DNA of 64,000 bases, from positions 33,416-97,415 of the forward strand of contig CAZRBG010000013.1 in the NCBI GenBank assembly GCA_964598225.1, in the 5' to 3' direction. The DNA comes from SG8-4 sp964598225 (GTDB lineage Bacteria > Planctomycetota > Phycisphaerae > Sedimentisphaerales > Anaerobacaceae). A program made the position numbers and the translations under genes. How positions within the stretch are numbered: position 1 is the first letter of the stretch; each line of letters starts with the position of its first letter. This document shows positions 27,071 through 36,121 of this stretch, piece after piece. The notes below the pieces were generated by a model. It saw only the letters and a program-made list of their open reading frames with translations. It was not told where the DNA came from and did not search any database.

Positions 27071-27154
27071 TAGTGTGTCAAGAAGGTGGTTTCAGTATTC
27101 TTCAACTTGATATTGTTGCTACTGGAACCAATTTCCATGAATGAGAGGTAAATA

Positions 27155-27928
27155 GTGACAAAGATACATTGTCGTATACCGATTATCATAGCGATAACAG
27201 CAGCCCTTGGCTCGGCTGAAGGGCCAGTTGTAAGGGACAGCGTTGAAGATACGCGAGCGGCGCTCGAGAAATGGGTCGAGACCAGAAAGACGATCTCGAA
27301 GGAAAAGCAGGATTGGGCCCTCGAACGGGAAATACTCGAAGAGCGGATAAAACTGGTGCAGCGCGAAATCAAATCGTTGCGCGAAAAGATCAGTGAGGCC
27401 GAGAAGAGCATCAGCGACACCGACGAAAAACGTGCAGAGCTGATGGATGAGAACAATAAGCTTAAGAGTGCTTCCGAAATGCTAACCGGCACAGTAACCG
27501 AACTCGAAGCCAAAACCATTGCGTTGAACAAGCAGTTGCCCGATCCCATACGTGAGCGGGTCAAACCTGTCAGCCAGCTCCTTCCGGATGATCCCAACGA
27601 TACGCAACTGTCACTTGCCCAGCGTTTTCAAAACGTAATCGGGGTGCTGAACGAAGTGAATAAGTTCAACCTCGAGATCACGGTAACCAGCGAAAGGCGC
27701 ACAATAGCCGGCGGAAAAGAAGCTGAGGTCACAGCGCTTTATGTCGGTCTCGGCCAAGCTTACTACACAGGGGCCAACGGCACTATTGCCGGAGTGGGCC
27801 GCCCTTCGGAGCAAGGTTGGAATTGGATACCCGCTGATGAGGAAGCGGACAAAATAGCCGATGCTGTAGCTATTTTGAAAAATGAAATGGTGGCCGGCTT
27901 TGTCCCGCTGCCGGTAAAGGTTAAATAA
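27155..27928 (+). CDS. DUF3450-family periplasmic coiled-coil protein
   Basis: A GTG start preceded by GAGAGG, a short signal peptide (IPIIIAITAALGSAEG), then a long coiled coil (about residues 35-130, REILEERIKLVQREIKSLRE) and a globular C-terminus with ALYVGLGQAYYTGANGT and GWNWIP, hallmarks of DUF3450. In Vibrio-type TonB2 clusters a DUF3450 gene precedes ttpC, exbB2, exbD2 and tonB2; the same order is found here. Its role is thought to be structural, linking the TonB complex in the periplasm. Confidence 0.85.
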   Translation: MTKIHCRIPIIIAITAALGSAEGPVVRDSVEDTRAALEKWVETRKTISKEKQDWALEREILEERIKLVQREIKSLREKISEAEKSISDTDEKRAELMDENNKLKSASEMLTGTVTELEAKTIALNKQLPDPIRERVKPVSQLLPDDPNDTQLSLAQRFQNVIGVLNEVNKFNLEITVTSERRTIAGGKEAEVTALYVGLGQAYYTGANGTIAGVGRPSEQGWNWIPADEEADKIADAVAILKNEMVAGFVPLPVKVK

Positions 27929-27936
27929 AGCTAATA

Positions 27937-29970
27937 ATGAACACAAAGACAAAGTCAACTTTTGCTCATGCGCTTGCAGTACGCAGCCTCTGTAAAGCGA
28001 AGATTAGTAATGCAGGCAGATTTGTTCTGTTAATGCTGGCTTTTCTGCTTCTATTCTCGCCGATGCCTGTTGGTACTGCCACGGCTCAGAATAGCGCAGA
28101 TCCCGATTCGTCTGCGCCGTCCGATGCTGACGCCGGCAAGTTTGGCCAGGTGGAAAAATCCGTCCGGCAGCAGCTTGCGGACAGCCTCGACGAATTGGCT
28201 AGACTGCGTGACGAAATCAAGAACCAGAAGATCCCGCTCGGTCAGAAGCTCACAGCGCTCGAAGATGAATTAAGCGAGGTAAGGAGTGAATATCAGCGGG
28301 TTTCCCAGATGGTCGATACCCGCACGCTCGATCTGACCAATCTGCGTTCGGAGATTAAATCGCGAAAAGAAGAGAGAACGTATCTCCTCAACAGCCTCCT
28401 GAGCCCCTACGTGCAAAACTTCGAAACGCGGTTGCACATTGCCGAGATGCAGCGATACAAAGAACCGCTTGAAGAGGCCAAGCTTGCGCTCGAAAATCAA
28501 AATCTGAGCGACATCGAGATTTATAAGGCCCAAACCGACCTCGTCGAAGCTTCACTCGAACGCCTCTCCGACGCTCTCGGCGGGGGTCGTTTTGAAGGTA
28601 GTGCAATTGACACTTCGGGTTTGGTTAAGCCGGGCGCCTTTGTTATCATAGGCCCTGCGGCGCTCTTCCGCTCCCAGGACGGGGAAACCGTCGGCACTGT
28701 CGAGCAGCGCCTCGGTTCGCTGGAACCGACGGTGGTGGCCTTTGAATCGCCGGAAATGACGGAATCAGCCGCCGAGACGGTTAAGGCTGGCGAAGGCAAA
28801 TTCCCGCTCGATCCCACACTGGGCAACGCGCACAAGATCGAAGCCACAAAACAGACCGTCTGGGAGCATGTCAGCAAGGGCGGCCCTGTTATGTATCCGA
28901 TTCTCACTCTGGCTGCCGCCGCGATGTTGGTGGCGACATTCAAGTGGTGGGAGCTTTCGCGAGTACCCAAGCCGTCGGAGAGCCGCGTTGGTTCGCTTCT
29001 TGATGCCGTAGCCGAGCACGACGAAGAAAAGGCCGCTGCGGAAGCCGCGGCTATTGGCGGGCCGACCGGAGAGATGTTGTCTGCCGGTGTCGAGCACATC
29101 AAAGAGCCGCCCGCTCTGATTGAAGAAGTGATGTACGAGAAGATTCTCACGGCTAAAATGCGGCTACAGCGTTTTCTGCCTTTTGTCGCTATCAGTGCGG
29201 CCGCGGCGCCGCTGCTGGGGTTGCTCGGTACCGTAACCGGCATTATTAATACCTTCAAACTGATAACAGTCTTCGGCTCCGGCGATGTAAAGACCCTTTC
29301 GGGCGGTATTTCCGAAGCACTCATTACAACCGAGTTCGGATTGATCGTGGCTATCCCGTCCCTGTTGCTGCATGCGTTTCTCTCGCGAAAGGCGCGAGGT
29401 ATGATTGCCCGAATGGAGAAGACCGCCATTTCCTTCATCAATCAGATCAGCAAGACACCATATAAACAGAACGGCACATCCGAAATGCTGGCCGACATGC
29501 CCGCTGCGGTGGCGCGGGAAGTTTTGCGAGGTCTAAAGCGAGGAAACGGCAAGGAGAGCGCACAACTGTCGCGCTATTCTAAAGACTCGGCCGGCAGCAT
29601 TATGGACCCGAAAGTCGTCACCATAGCCAATACTGCCACGGTGGCCGAAGCAATCGGCATGATCCGAAGCGCTGAACTTGATGAGGACGCTCCGGCCGTG
29701 TTTGTCACAGATGATAAAGGCAAGTACATCGGAGACATACGCATCCATAAGCTTTTGACCCGCCCTGAACAGGTTGGTATTGATTCTTTGGTGGATCGAG
29801 ACGCGATGTTCGTACGTGTCGATACAAACACCGAGCGGTTGAAGCAACTCTTTAAGCAGCACGACCTCGTTACCGTGCCGGTACTCAATGAAGTTGATCA
29901 GCCGGTGGGGCGGATTACGATTGATCGTGTGAATGGAGATACTACAGAGAGAAGGAGCATCGAGAGATGA
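27937..29970 (+). CDS. ttpC: TtpC/ExbB-like proton channel protein with C-terminal CBS pair
   Basis: N-terminal signal or anchor (FVLLMLAFLLLFSPMPVG), a periplasmic coiled coil (about 65-190), then the MotA/TolQ/ExbB domain (about 310-510) with a first helix PVMYPILTLAAAAMLVATF, the core helix ISAAAAPLLGLLGTVTGIINTF and the conserved SEALITTEFGLIVAIPSL. The last 120 residues hold two CBS motifs (SIMDPKVVTIANTATVAEAI, AVFVTDDKGKYIGDIRI, PVLNEVDQPVGRITID). TtpC is an accessory ExbB-like protein of TonB2 systems; a CBS tail is not part of the forms I know. CBS pairs bind adenosine nucleotides and could gate the channel. It overlaps the next gene by ATGA. Confidence 0.85.
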   Translation: MNTKTKSTFAHALAVRSLCKAKISNAGRFVLLMLAFLLLFSPMPVGTATAQNSADPDSSAPSDADAGKFGQVEKSVRQQLADSLDELARLRDEIKNQKIPLGQKLTALEDELSEVRSEYQRVSQMVDTRTLDLTNLRSEIKSRKEERTYLLNSLLSPYVQNFETRLHIAEMQRYKEPLEEAKLALENQNLSDIEIYKAQTDLVEASLERLSDALGGGRFEGSAIDTSGLVKPGAFVIIGPAALFRSQDGETVGTVEQRLGSLEPTVVAFESPEMTESAAETVKAGEGKFPLDPTLGNAHKIEATKQTVWEHVSKGGPVMYPILTLAAAAMLVATFKWWELSRVPKPSESRVGSLLDAVAEHDEEKAAAEAAAIGGPTGEMLSAGVEHIKEPPALIEEVMYEKILTAKMRLQRFLPFVAISAAAAPLLGLLGTVTGIINTFKLITVFGSGDVKTLSGGISEALITTEFGLIVAIPSLLLHAFLSRKARGMIARMEKTAISFINQISKTPYKQNGTSEMLADMPAAVAREVLRGLKRGNGKESAQLSRYSKDSAGSIMDPKVVTIANTATVAEAIGMIRSAELDEDAPAVFVTDDKGKYIGDIRIHKLLTRPEQVGIDSLVDRDAMFVRVDTNTERLKQLFKQHDLVTVPVLNEVDQPVGRITIDRVNGDTTERRSIER

Positions 29971-30701
29971 ACGCTATAAGTGACCAGTTTGCTGCTCTAT
30001 GGGAACAGGCCGTGAATATTTGGTTATCCGGCGGCTGGGGAATGGTGGCCCTGGCTTTGAACGCGCTGATTATGGTTGCCCTGGGGATGCAAGTGCTCTT
30101 TAAGCTTCGCGAGAGAGGCTTTCAGTCAGTACCGGAAAAGAAATGGCGACATTGGATCAATCACCCTGAGGAGCGTCGCGGGCCAATCGGTGAGCTGCTC
30201 GATTTCGTCACCGGAGCCAAATCGCTCAAGCAATCGAGTGTATTTTTCGAGGAATTGCGAAATACGGAGATCGCTCCGTTCGAGCGCGACTTGCGGGTCA
30301 TGAAGGTTTGCGTCACCGCTGCACCGCTGCTCGGGCTGCTCGGGACGGTTACCGGAATGCTCGCCACATTTGGAGCTCTGGCGTCCGGCTCCGGTGGTGA
30401 AAAGACTATGAGTCTCGTTGCCGAGGGCATTTCCGAAGCGTTGATAACGACGGAAACCGGCCTGATTGTTGCGTTGCCGGGACTCTTTTTCCAGTATCAG
30501 CTCTCGCGCAGACTCGAACGTTACAAGGTGTTTCTGGCGCACCTCGAAACGATTTGCGCACAGAAGCTCTTTAAGAGACTGAGCGAGCAGCGGAGACCCG
30601 AGCCCGAACCGCAGAAAGAGGTCATCAAATACGAGCCGCTCCTCCCGCAGGAAGCCACTCGTTACGAAGAAAATTTGCGGGAGCGCGAACTCGTCGCATA
30701 G
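29967..30701 (+). CDS. exbB: ExbB proton channel subunit
   Basis: A MotA/TolQ/ExbB protein of 244 residues: N-terminal membrane helix (GMVALALNALIMVALGMQVL), cytoplasmic region, then the core helices with VTAAPLLGLLGTVTGMLATF and SEALITTETGLIVALPGLFF. With ExbD it converts the proton gradient into motion of TonB in the inner membrane. The charged C-terminal tail is longer than average. It starts within the stop codon of the TtpC-like gene, so the two ExbB-type subunits are translationally coupled. Confidence 0.93.
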   Translation: MNAISDQFAALWEQAVNIWLSGGWGMVALALNALIMVALGMQVLFKLRERGFQSVPEKKWRHWINHPEERRGPIGELLDFVTGAKSLKQSSVFFEELRNTEIAPFERDLRVMKVCVTAAPLLGLLGTVTGMLATFGALASGSGGEKTMSLVAEGISEALITTETGLIVALPGLFFQYQLSRRLERYKVFLAHLETICAQKLFKRLSEQRRPEPEPQKEVIKYEPLLPQEATRYEENLRERELVA

Positions 30702-30766
30702 TGAATCTTGCACTTGTTTGTGTAGATAATTACTGGTTCTTAGAGAATTAATGACAGAGGAAGCAT

Positions 30767-31180
30767 ATGGGTCGTTTTCGTGAAATGGCATCAGAAGACA
30801 ACAGCGACGTCGGCGTGGATATTTCTCCGCTTATCGACTGCGTGTTCATTCTTCTGATCTTCTTTATCGTCACAACCACATTTGTCGAAGAGACCGGCGT
30901 AGAGGTCGACAAACCTCAAGCTGCCTCGTCTGTCCGGCTGGAAAAGACGAGCATTCTATTAGCCCTGACTGAAAAGGGCGAGGTGGTCTACGGCGGGCGG
31001 GAAATCGGCTTTAGCGGCGTGCGGCAGCTCGTCAAGCGGCTGCTTCAAAAAGAAGACGTTCCGGTTATTATTCAGGCCGATGCGGCCGCGCCGTCGGGAC
31101 TGCTCGTCCGCGTCATTGACGAAGCCAAACTGGCCGGCGCTACAAAAGTAAGCCTGGCCTCCCGAAAACCAAAGGGTTGA
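30767..31180 (+). CDS. exbD: ExbD energy transducer subunit
   Basis: 137 residues: short cytoplasmic N-terminus, one membrane helix with the essential aspartate (VDISPLIDCVFILLIFFIVT, D in PLID), and a periplasmic domain ending with VIIQADAAAPSGLLVRVIDE, the standard ExbD/TolR fold. The ATG follows GAGGAAG. Works with ExbB and TonB to energize the receptor encoded upstream. Confidence 0.93.
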   Translation: MGRFREMASEDNSDVGVDISPLIDCVFILLIFFIVTTTFVEETGVEVDKPQAASSVRLEKTSILLALTEKGEVVYGGREIGFSGVRQLVKRLLQKEDVPVIIQADAAAPSGLLVRVIDEAKLAGATKVSLASRKPKG

Positions 31181-31191
31181 GCGGTTGAGCC

Positions 31192-31869
31192 ATGAGACAC
31201 CGACGGGCAACCAATGTTTTTCGTGAAATTCGCTACCACCTGTGGGTGGTTCTGGGTGCAGTGGTTCTGACCCTGGCGTTCTTCCTTGTGCTGCCGCTTA
31301 TGCAGACTATTAGTAAGCCCCCGACCGAGGATTTGTATCTGTCGGAAGTCGACTTGGCGAACCTGGAGCCTCCACCACCGCCACCGGCCGAGGAGGAACC
31401 GGAACCCGAACCTGAGGCTGAAGAGGAACCGCCCGAACTCATGGAGCAGGCGGCGCCGCTGGACCTCTCCCAGCTTGAATTGGCGCTTGATCCCAGTTTC
31501 AGCGAAGGCTGGATGGGAGGCGGGGACTTTGCCGTCAAGCTCAATACGATCGTATCGAATTCAAAAGATGATGACGTTGATGCGATTTTTTCGATGGCCG
31601 ATCTCGATCAGAAGCCGCGGGTCATTCAGCAATCCAGTCCGGTCATGAGTCGACAAGTGCGTCGTAAAGCGCCGGGCAAAGTCAATATAATTTTTATCGT
31701 CAACGAGCGCGGGCGTGTCGAGCAGCCTCGCGTACGCAGTTCCACAGATCCCGTTTTTGAGAAACCGGCTGTTTCGGCTGTTAAACGGTGGATATTCGAA
31801 CCGGGCAAGCGAGGCGGGAAACCCGTGCGTTTCCGAATGCTTGTGCCAATAACCTTCCCCAGGGGGTAA
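31192..31869 (+). CDS. tonB: TonB protein
   Basis: 225 residues: a membrane anchor (LWVVLGAVVLTLAFFLVLPL), a proline/glutamate-rich linker (PPPPPAEEEPEPEPEAEEEP) that spans the periplasm, and a C-terminal TonB domain (KVNIIFIVNERGRVEQPRV, AVSAVKRWIFEPGKRGGKPV). The linker is short, similar to TonB2 proteins, which fits the presence of DUF3450 and TtpC partners. It contacts the TonB box of the outer-membrane receptor. Confidence 0.92.
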   Translation: MRHRRATNVFREIRYHLWVVLGAVVLTLAFFLVLPLMQTISKPPTEDLYLSEVDLANLEPPPPPPAEEEPEPEPEAEEEPPELMEQAAPLDLSQLELALDPSFSEGWMGGGDFAVKLNTIVSNSKDDDVDAIFSMADLDQKPRVIQQSSPVMSRQVRRKAPGKVNIIFIVNERGRVEQPRVRSSTDPVFEKPAVSAVKRWIFEPGKRGGKPVRFRMLVPITFPRG

Positions 31870-31873
31870 ACTT

Positions 31874-33301
31874 ATGACAGAACATAGAATACAGAAAAAC
31901 GAAGACAGAAAATGTCTCTTGATACTTGGCCTGATTAGCACTTCTATTGTCCTTTGCCTTGGCCTTTTTGTCAGTAGCTCGGCGGCTGAGGAAAGGCATC
32001 TGAGTGACAGAGAACTGGCAATCTGGAATAGTCCGGGATTCCAGAAAAGACTGGCCGAAAGCTATATTGCCGAGACGGAAATCGAACCAACCGTTACCGA
32101 GTCCGAACGTGATGCCGTCCTGAAGGTGTTCGAACTGATGAAGTCGGACAAAATGGACGAGGCGACGAAGGTGCTGCAGAAGAACATCAAGGGCCAAGCC
32201 TCCAGTGCGGTGCTGGATTTCACGCTCGCCAATATATATCTCCAGCAGGAGAAGTTCGAGCAGGCCGCCGCCAATTATCAGAAAGCTGTGGATAAGTATC
32301 CGAAGTTCCGTCGCGCCTGGAAGAACCTCGGCCTGATACGCATACGCAGAGCCGAATTTAAGCAAGCCATAGAAGCCCTGACGAGGGTCCTTGAGCTGGG
32401 TGGCAGCGACGCACTTACTTTCGCCCAATTGGGTTATGCCTATCTATCGACCGGCAACAATCTCTGTGCCGAATCAGCTTATCGTATGGCCGTGCTGCTC
32501 GATCCGGATACTCTCGACTGGAAGGTGGGACTGGCCAGCAGCGTTCTAAAACAGCAGCGTTATGCCGAGGCCGTGTCGCTCTTTGATCAGCTCATCTCCG
32601 ACGATCCCAACAGTGCCGACCTCTGGCTCTACCAGGCCAACGCCTACATCGGCCTGAATCAGCCGATCAAAGCCGCCGTGAATTATGAGATGATCGACAA
32701 GCTCGGCGGATCCACTGCAAAGAGTCTGAACAAACTCGGCGACGTCTACATTAATCAGGAATTGTTCGAGACAGCCGTGGATTCATACATCCGTGCGCTC
32801 GAAAAGGATCCGCAAGCCGGCACCGAGCACGTCTTGCGCGTGGCAAAGCTGCTCGTGTATCGCGGCGCGCTTGCCGATACCAAGCGGCTCATAGCGAGCG
32901 TCGAAAAGCTCAACGGCGACAATCTCAGCGAGCAAGAACGCAAAAACCTGCTCAAGCTCCGCGCTCAGATTGCCGTGGCAGAAGGTTCCGGCGAAGAGCA
33001 GATCAAGGTGCTCGAAGAGATCGTAAAGATCGATCCGCTGGACGGCCAGGCGCTTATCCTGCTCGGCCGGCACTACGGCCGTGCCGGTGAGTTCGAGAAG
33101 GCCGCCTTCTATTTCGAACGTGCCGAGAATATCGAGAATTTCGAGGCCGAGGCCAAAGTGCGGCACGCTCAGCTACTGGTCAGACAGGGCAAATACGGCG
33201 ACGCTTTGCCTCTGCTTCGCCGCGCTCAGGACCTCAAGCCCCGGGAAGAAGTCCGGAAATACCTCGAACAAGTCGAGCGATTTGCCAAGTCGCGAAGTTA
33301 G
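31874..33301 (+). CDS. TPR protein closing the TonB operon
   Basis: 475 residues with an N-terminal membrane anchor or signal (LILGLISTSIVLCLGLFVSSSAA) and at least eight tetratricopeptide repeats, for example FTLANIYLQQEKFEQAAANY, LGLIRIRRAEFKQAIEALTR and LLGRHYGRAGEFEKAAFYFE. A TPR gene at this position is standard in Vibrio-type TonB2 clusters. It likely scaffolds the TonB complex in the periplasm. Four bases separate it from tonB. Confidence 0.88.
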   Translation: MTEHRIQKNEDRKCLLILGLISTSIVLCLGLFVSSSAAEERHLSDRELAIWNSPGFQKRLAESYIAETEIEPTVTESERDAVLKVFELMKSDKMDEATKVLQKNIKGQASSAVLDFTLANIYLQQEKFEQAAANYQKAVDKYPKFRRAWKNLGLIRIRRAEFKQAIEALTRVLELGGSDALTFAQLGYAYLSTGNNLCAESAYRMAVLLDPDTLDWKVGLASSVLKQQRYAEAVSLFDQLISDDPNSADLWLYQANAYIGLNQPIKAAVNYEMIDKLGGSTAKSLNKLGDVYINQELFETAVDSYIRALEKDPQAGTEHVLRVAKLLVYRGALADTKRLIASVEKLNGDNLSEQERKNLLKLRAQIAVAEGSGEEQIKVLEEIVKIDPLDGQALILLGRHYGRAGEFEKAAFYFERAENIENFEAEAKVRHAQLLVRQGKYGDALPLLRRAQDLKPREEVRKYLEQVERFAKSRS

Positions 33302-33358
33302 TGACAAGGCAGGCTGAGCTGTTGTTAGTGACGCCGTAAGGTGTTTACTCTTAAATGT

Positions 33359-33401
33359 CCCTTCAACAGGCTCAGAGCCTGCCCTGAGTTAAGCCGAAGG
33401 G
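33359..33401. repeat. Imperfect palindrome between convergent TPR genes
   Basis: CCCTTC (33359) and GAAGGG (33396) enclose GGCTCAGAGCC and a partial mirror. The sequence resembles the CCCTTCGACAGGCTCAGGG-type interspersed palindromes common in environmental bacterial genomes. It lies between two genes pointing at each other and could act as a bidirectional terminator. Confidence 0.5.
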
Positions 33402-33460
33402 CGTTATATCGATATGCCCTCACGGGCACACTACGAGAGGGACGCGGTCGTATCTAATTC

Positions 33461-34438
33461 TCAGTTTCTGTTCCTCGCCAGATTCCGGGCTCGGATGGCT
33501 CTGGCTCTTTTTTCCAACGTAGCCGCCGTGTTGTTCCGGTCGGTCTTTCTGTAGATGATCGCCAGATGTTCGAGACTCGCGGCTATCGCCGGATCATTCT
33601 TCGCCAGTGTTTTCTCCCTGATCTCCAGCAGCCGCAGATAGAACTCTTCAGCCCGCCTGTAATCGCCTTTGTTGTGATAGAACGACGCCATGCTCTCCAT
33701 ACTCTCGGCTACCAAAGGATGATCCGGCCCGAGAGTCCTGGTCCTGATTGCCAGCGCGCGCTTGAAGAGCGGCTCGGCTTCTGTAAACCTTCCGCGAAAG
33801 CCATACAACTCCGCGAGGTTGTTCAGACTCTCGGCTGCCAAAGGATGTTCGGGGCCGAGGGACTTCTCTCGGATTGCCAGAGCCCGCTTGTAAAGGGGCT
33901 CGGCCTCATCGTAGCGGCCAAGGATGCGATACAACTCCGCCAGATTGTTCAGGCTCAGCGCCAGTGAAAGATGATCGGGGCCGAGAGCCTTTTCCTTGAT
34001 CGCCAGCGCCCGCTTGTAGTGCGGCTCGGCTTTCTCGTATTTGCCCTGCGTGCGATAGAGCGCCGCCAGATTGTTCAGACTCGTGGCCACCGAAGGATGG
34101 TCCGGGCCGCGAGCCAGCTCGCCGAGTTTCAGCGAGAACAGATAATTCTTCTCAGCTTCGGCGTACTGGCCCTTGGTCTTGTAGAGCAAGGCAAGGTTGT
34201 TGAGGCTAAGCGGCACGGCAGGATGTTCCAGCCCGCCTTCGTCCTCGGCCAGCTTCAACGCTTTCTTTGCCGTGACTATCGCGTGGTCGTAGAGCCCTTG
34301 CTTGTACTGAGATACGATCCTGGCGTTGAGCTTTTCCCATTCGATTAGCTTCTTGTCGTCGAAGCCTTCGCAGTACCCGACAGCTCCCCATTCACAAGTC
34401 ATTAAAAAGAGGAATGATAGTATTATCGACCTTTTCAT
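33461..34438 (-). CDS. Secreted kinesin-light-chain-type TPR protein
   Basis: Signal peptide (SIILSFLFLMTCEWGAVGYC), then about six 42-residue repeats of the TPR_10/TPR_12 type: SLNNLALLYKTKGQYAEAEK, SLNNLAELYRILGRYDEAEP, ESLNNLAELYGFRGRFTEAE. The near-identity of the repeats (ALAIREKSLGPEHP, ALAIRTRTLGPDHP) indicates recent internal duplication. An AGGAGG precedes the ATG. Probably a protein-interaction scaffold in the periplasm; partner unknown. Convergent to the TonB operon. Confidence 0.88.
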   Translation of the reverse strand: MKRSIILSFLFLMTCEWGAVGYCEGFDDKKLIEWEKLNARIVSQYKQGLYDHAIVTAKKALKLAEDEGGLEHPAVPLSLNNLALLYKTKGQYAEAEKNYLFSLKLGELARGPDHPSVATSLNNLAALYRTQGKYEKAEPHYKRALAIKEKALGPDHLSLALSLNNLAELYRILGRYDEAEPLYKRALAIREKSLGPEHPLAAESLNNLAELYGFRGRFTEAEPLFKRALAIRTRTLGPDHPLVAESMESMASFYHNKGDYRRAEEFYLRLLEIREKTLAKNDPAIAASLEHLAIIYRKTDRNNTAATLEKRARAIRARNLARNRN

Positions 34439-34633
34439 TAAGCCTCCTGATTTGTTGTTAAACGGCTATTTGTGTACACAATACATTTGACAAATTGGAC
34501 CATGTAACAAGATATATTATACAATAGACTGGGGGACTTTGCTACTTTTTTCTAGTTCTTGAGCGAGAGCCTTCTCTTATGCTTTTCGAATAGATCATCT
34601 TGATATAAGAAGTACCAAAGATCATAAGATGCC

Positions 34634-34906
34634 ATGCCCCTAGCTGTTACATTGATCATCAAGACGGTCGACATCGAAGCTCTTTTTACTTCGCTAACGC
34701 AGATTCCAGGGGAGCCACTTTTAAACTATGTAGATGTTTATGAGAAAGTTGTAGCTTCTTCAGTCCGACATATCAGAAGTGTTCGGAGGCTCTTGAGGCA
34801 ACGTAAAAGCGAATCTCGTTTTGATCGATTAACTGGCGAACAAATCTTTCTTGGGTTGGAGGCAATACGCAGAGGGAATGAGGATGAGACTACAAAAGAC
34901 AAATGA
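34634..34906 (+). CDS. Small hypothetical protein beside the integrase
   Basis: 90 residues, highly charged, with a basic helix (RHIRSVRRLLRQRKSESRF). No family recognised. It is on the same strand as the integrase and 84 bases before it, the place where excisionase-like regulators are often found, but it lacks a clear helix-turn-helix, so that is only a guess. Confidence 0.45.
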   Translation: MPLAVTLIIKTVDIEALFTSLTQIPGEPLLNYVDVYEKVVASSVRHIRSVRRLLRQRKSESRFDRLTGEQIFLGLEAIRRGNEDETTKDK

Positions 34907-34990
34907 ATTGTGTGGCATCGACCTGATGTCTGGCTATAATGGTCATCGGATTAACCTGGGCCTAAGCCAGCATCAGAAAGGAGGTAAATC

Positions 34991-36121
34991 ATGGCTAAAC
35001 AGCTGGTGAGGCTATGGGAAAGACCATCTTATGATGGTACGAGATTCAGATATTATCTGCTCTACACGGATGAGCAGGGAAAACGAAGACAGAAATCATT
35101 AGGTCATGCAGATCACCGCAAGGCCGAACGCGAAAGGGCACGATTAGAACGGAAGTTGATGATGGGCGCCGTTGAGCCTGGCTCAATGAAGCTCACGAAT
35201 TTTGTGGAAGATAGCTTGAGACGTACAGGGGATCAAATCCGAGAAAGCACGCACAGAGAATACCAGTCGGCAATGGAAAACTTCATCCGAATCATCGGCA
35301 ACATTGATTACCGGCGAGTTTCTCTAAGTGATGCTGAGCGCTATCGTCAAAATTGCCTGGAGAAGGGCAACCATCCGGCGACAGTAAAGAAAAAGCTCAC
35401 CGAGATCAAGTGTGTCTTTAGTACAGCAGTTGCACGTGATCAACTTGATGAAAATCCATTAAAACGTATTAAAATGCCGAAATGTCCTCAGAATGAGATC
35501 AACATCTATAGTGACAGTGAATGTCAAAGAATCCTGAAAGCAGCTCAGGACCTTACGAAGAAATCTAATCCGCAAAGACGTTTGAGGTGGGATCTATTCA
35601 TTGTTGTCGCTCTTTCAACTGCACTAAGGCGAGGAGAACTTCTGAACTGCACATGGCAAGATATTGATTTCGCCGAGCAGACGATTAGGGTCTCTCCGAA
35701 AGTGAACACGGCCGAGACCTGGGAGTGGCGCATCAAGGACACAGATTATAGAACTCTGCCTTTGACCGATACGCTCACACAACTTCTGGTCGATCACCAA
35801 AGTAGACAGCCCGAGGGACATCCCTATGTCTTTGTGCCGCCTGCCAGGTACAATTACATCCCAAAAGAGCTTCGGGCCAAGGGCAAGTGGACTTACTCAG
35901 ATTCTCGATTGAAGGTGGTCAACAATTTCTGTCCAGATTTCCGTAGGATTCTGAGAAGGGCAGGTATCGAAGAAGGTACGTTCCACGATCTGAGGAGAAC
36001 TGCAATCTGCAACTGGTTCAAAGAAGGCATGAGGGAATACGATGTGATGAAGCTTGCAGGCCATGCAGATTTCAAGACGACGCACAAGTATTACCGGTTC
36101 ATCCGGTTAATGCGTAGGTAA
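34991..36121 (+). CDS. Tyrosine site-specific recombinase, 3' end interrupted by MITE
   Basis: An SAM-like N-terminal DNA-binding domain (about 70-155) and a catalytic domain with Arg213 (TALRRGEL), the HDLRR box at 332-336, His358 (LAGHAD) and Tyr367 (HKYY). All catalytic residues are present. The ATG follows AAAGGAGG. The final eight residues (RFIRLMRR) come from the inserted MITE, which begins one base after the second Tyr codon. Joining the flanks at the 8-bp target duplication restores a normal C-terminal helix. The truncated enzyme could still be active because the loss is beyond the tyrosine, but C-terminal helices often mediate synapsis. It suggests an integrated element of uncertain extent nearby. 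Confidence 0.88.
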   Translation: MAKQLVRLWERPSYDGTRFRYYLLYTDEQGKRRQKSLGHADHRKAERERARLERKLMMGAVEPGSMKLTNFVEDSLRRTGDQIRESTHREYQSAMENFIRIIGNIDYRRVSLSDAERYRQNCLEKGNHPATVKKKLTEIKCVFSTAVARDQLDENPLKRIKMPKCPQNEINIYSDSECQRILKAAQDLTKKSNPQRRLRWDLFIVVALSTALRRGELLNCTWQDIDFAEQTIRVSPKVNTAETWEWRIKDTDYRTLPLTDTLTQLLVDHQSRQPEGHPYVFVPPARYNYIPKELRAKGKWTYSDSRLKVVNNFCPDFRRILRRAGIEEGTFHDLRRTAICNWFKEGMREYDVMKLAGHADFKTTHKYYRFIRLMRR

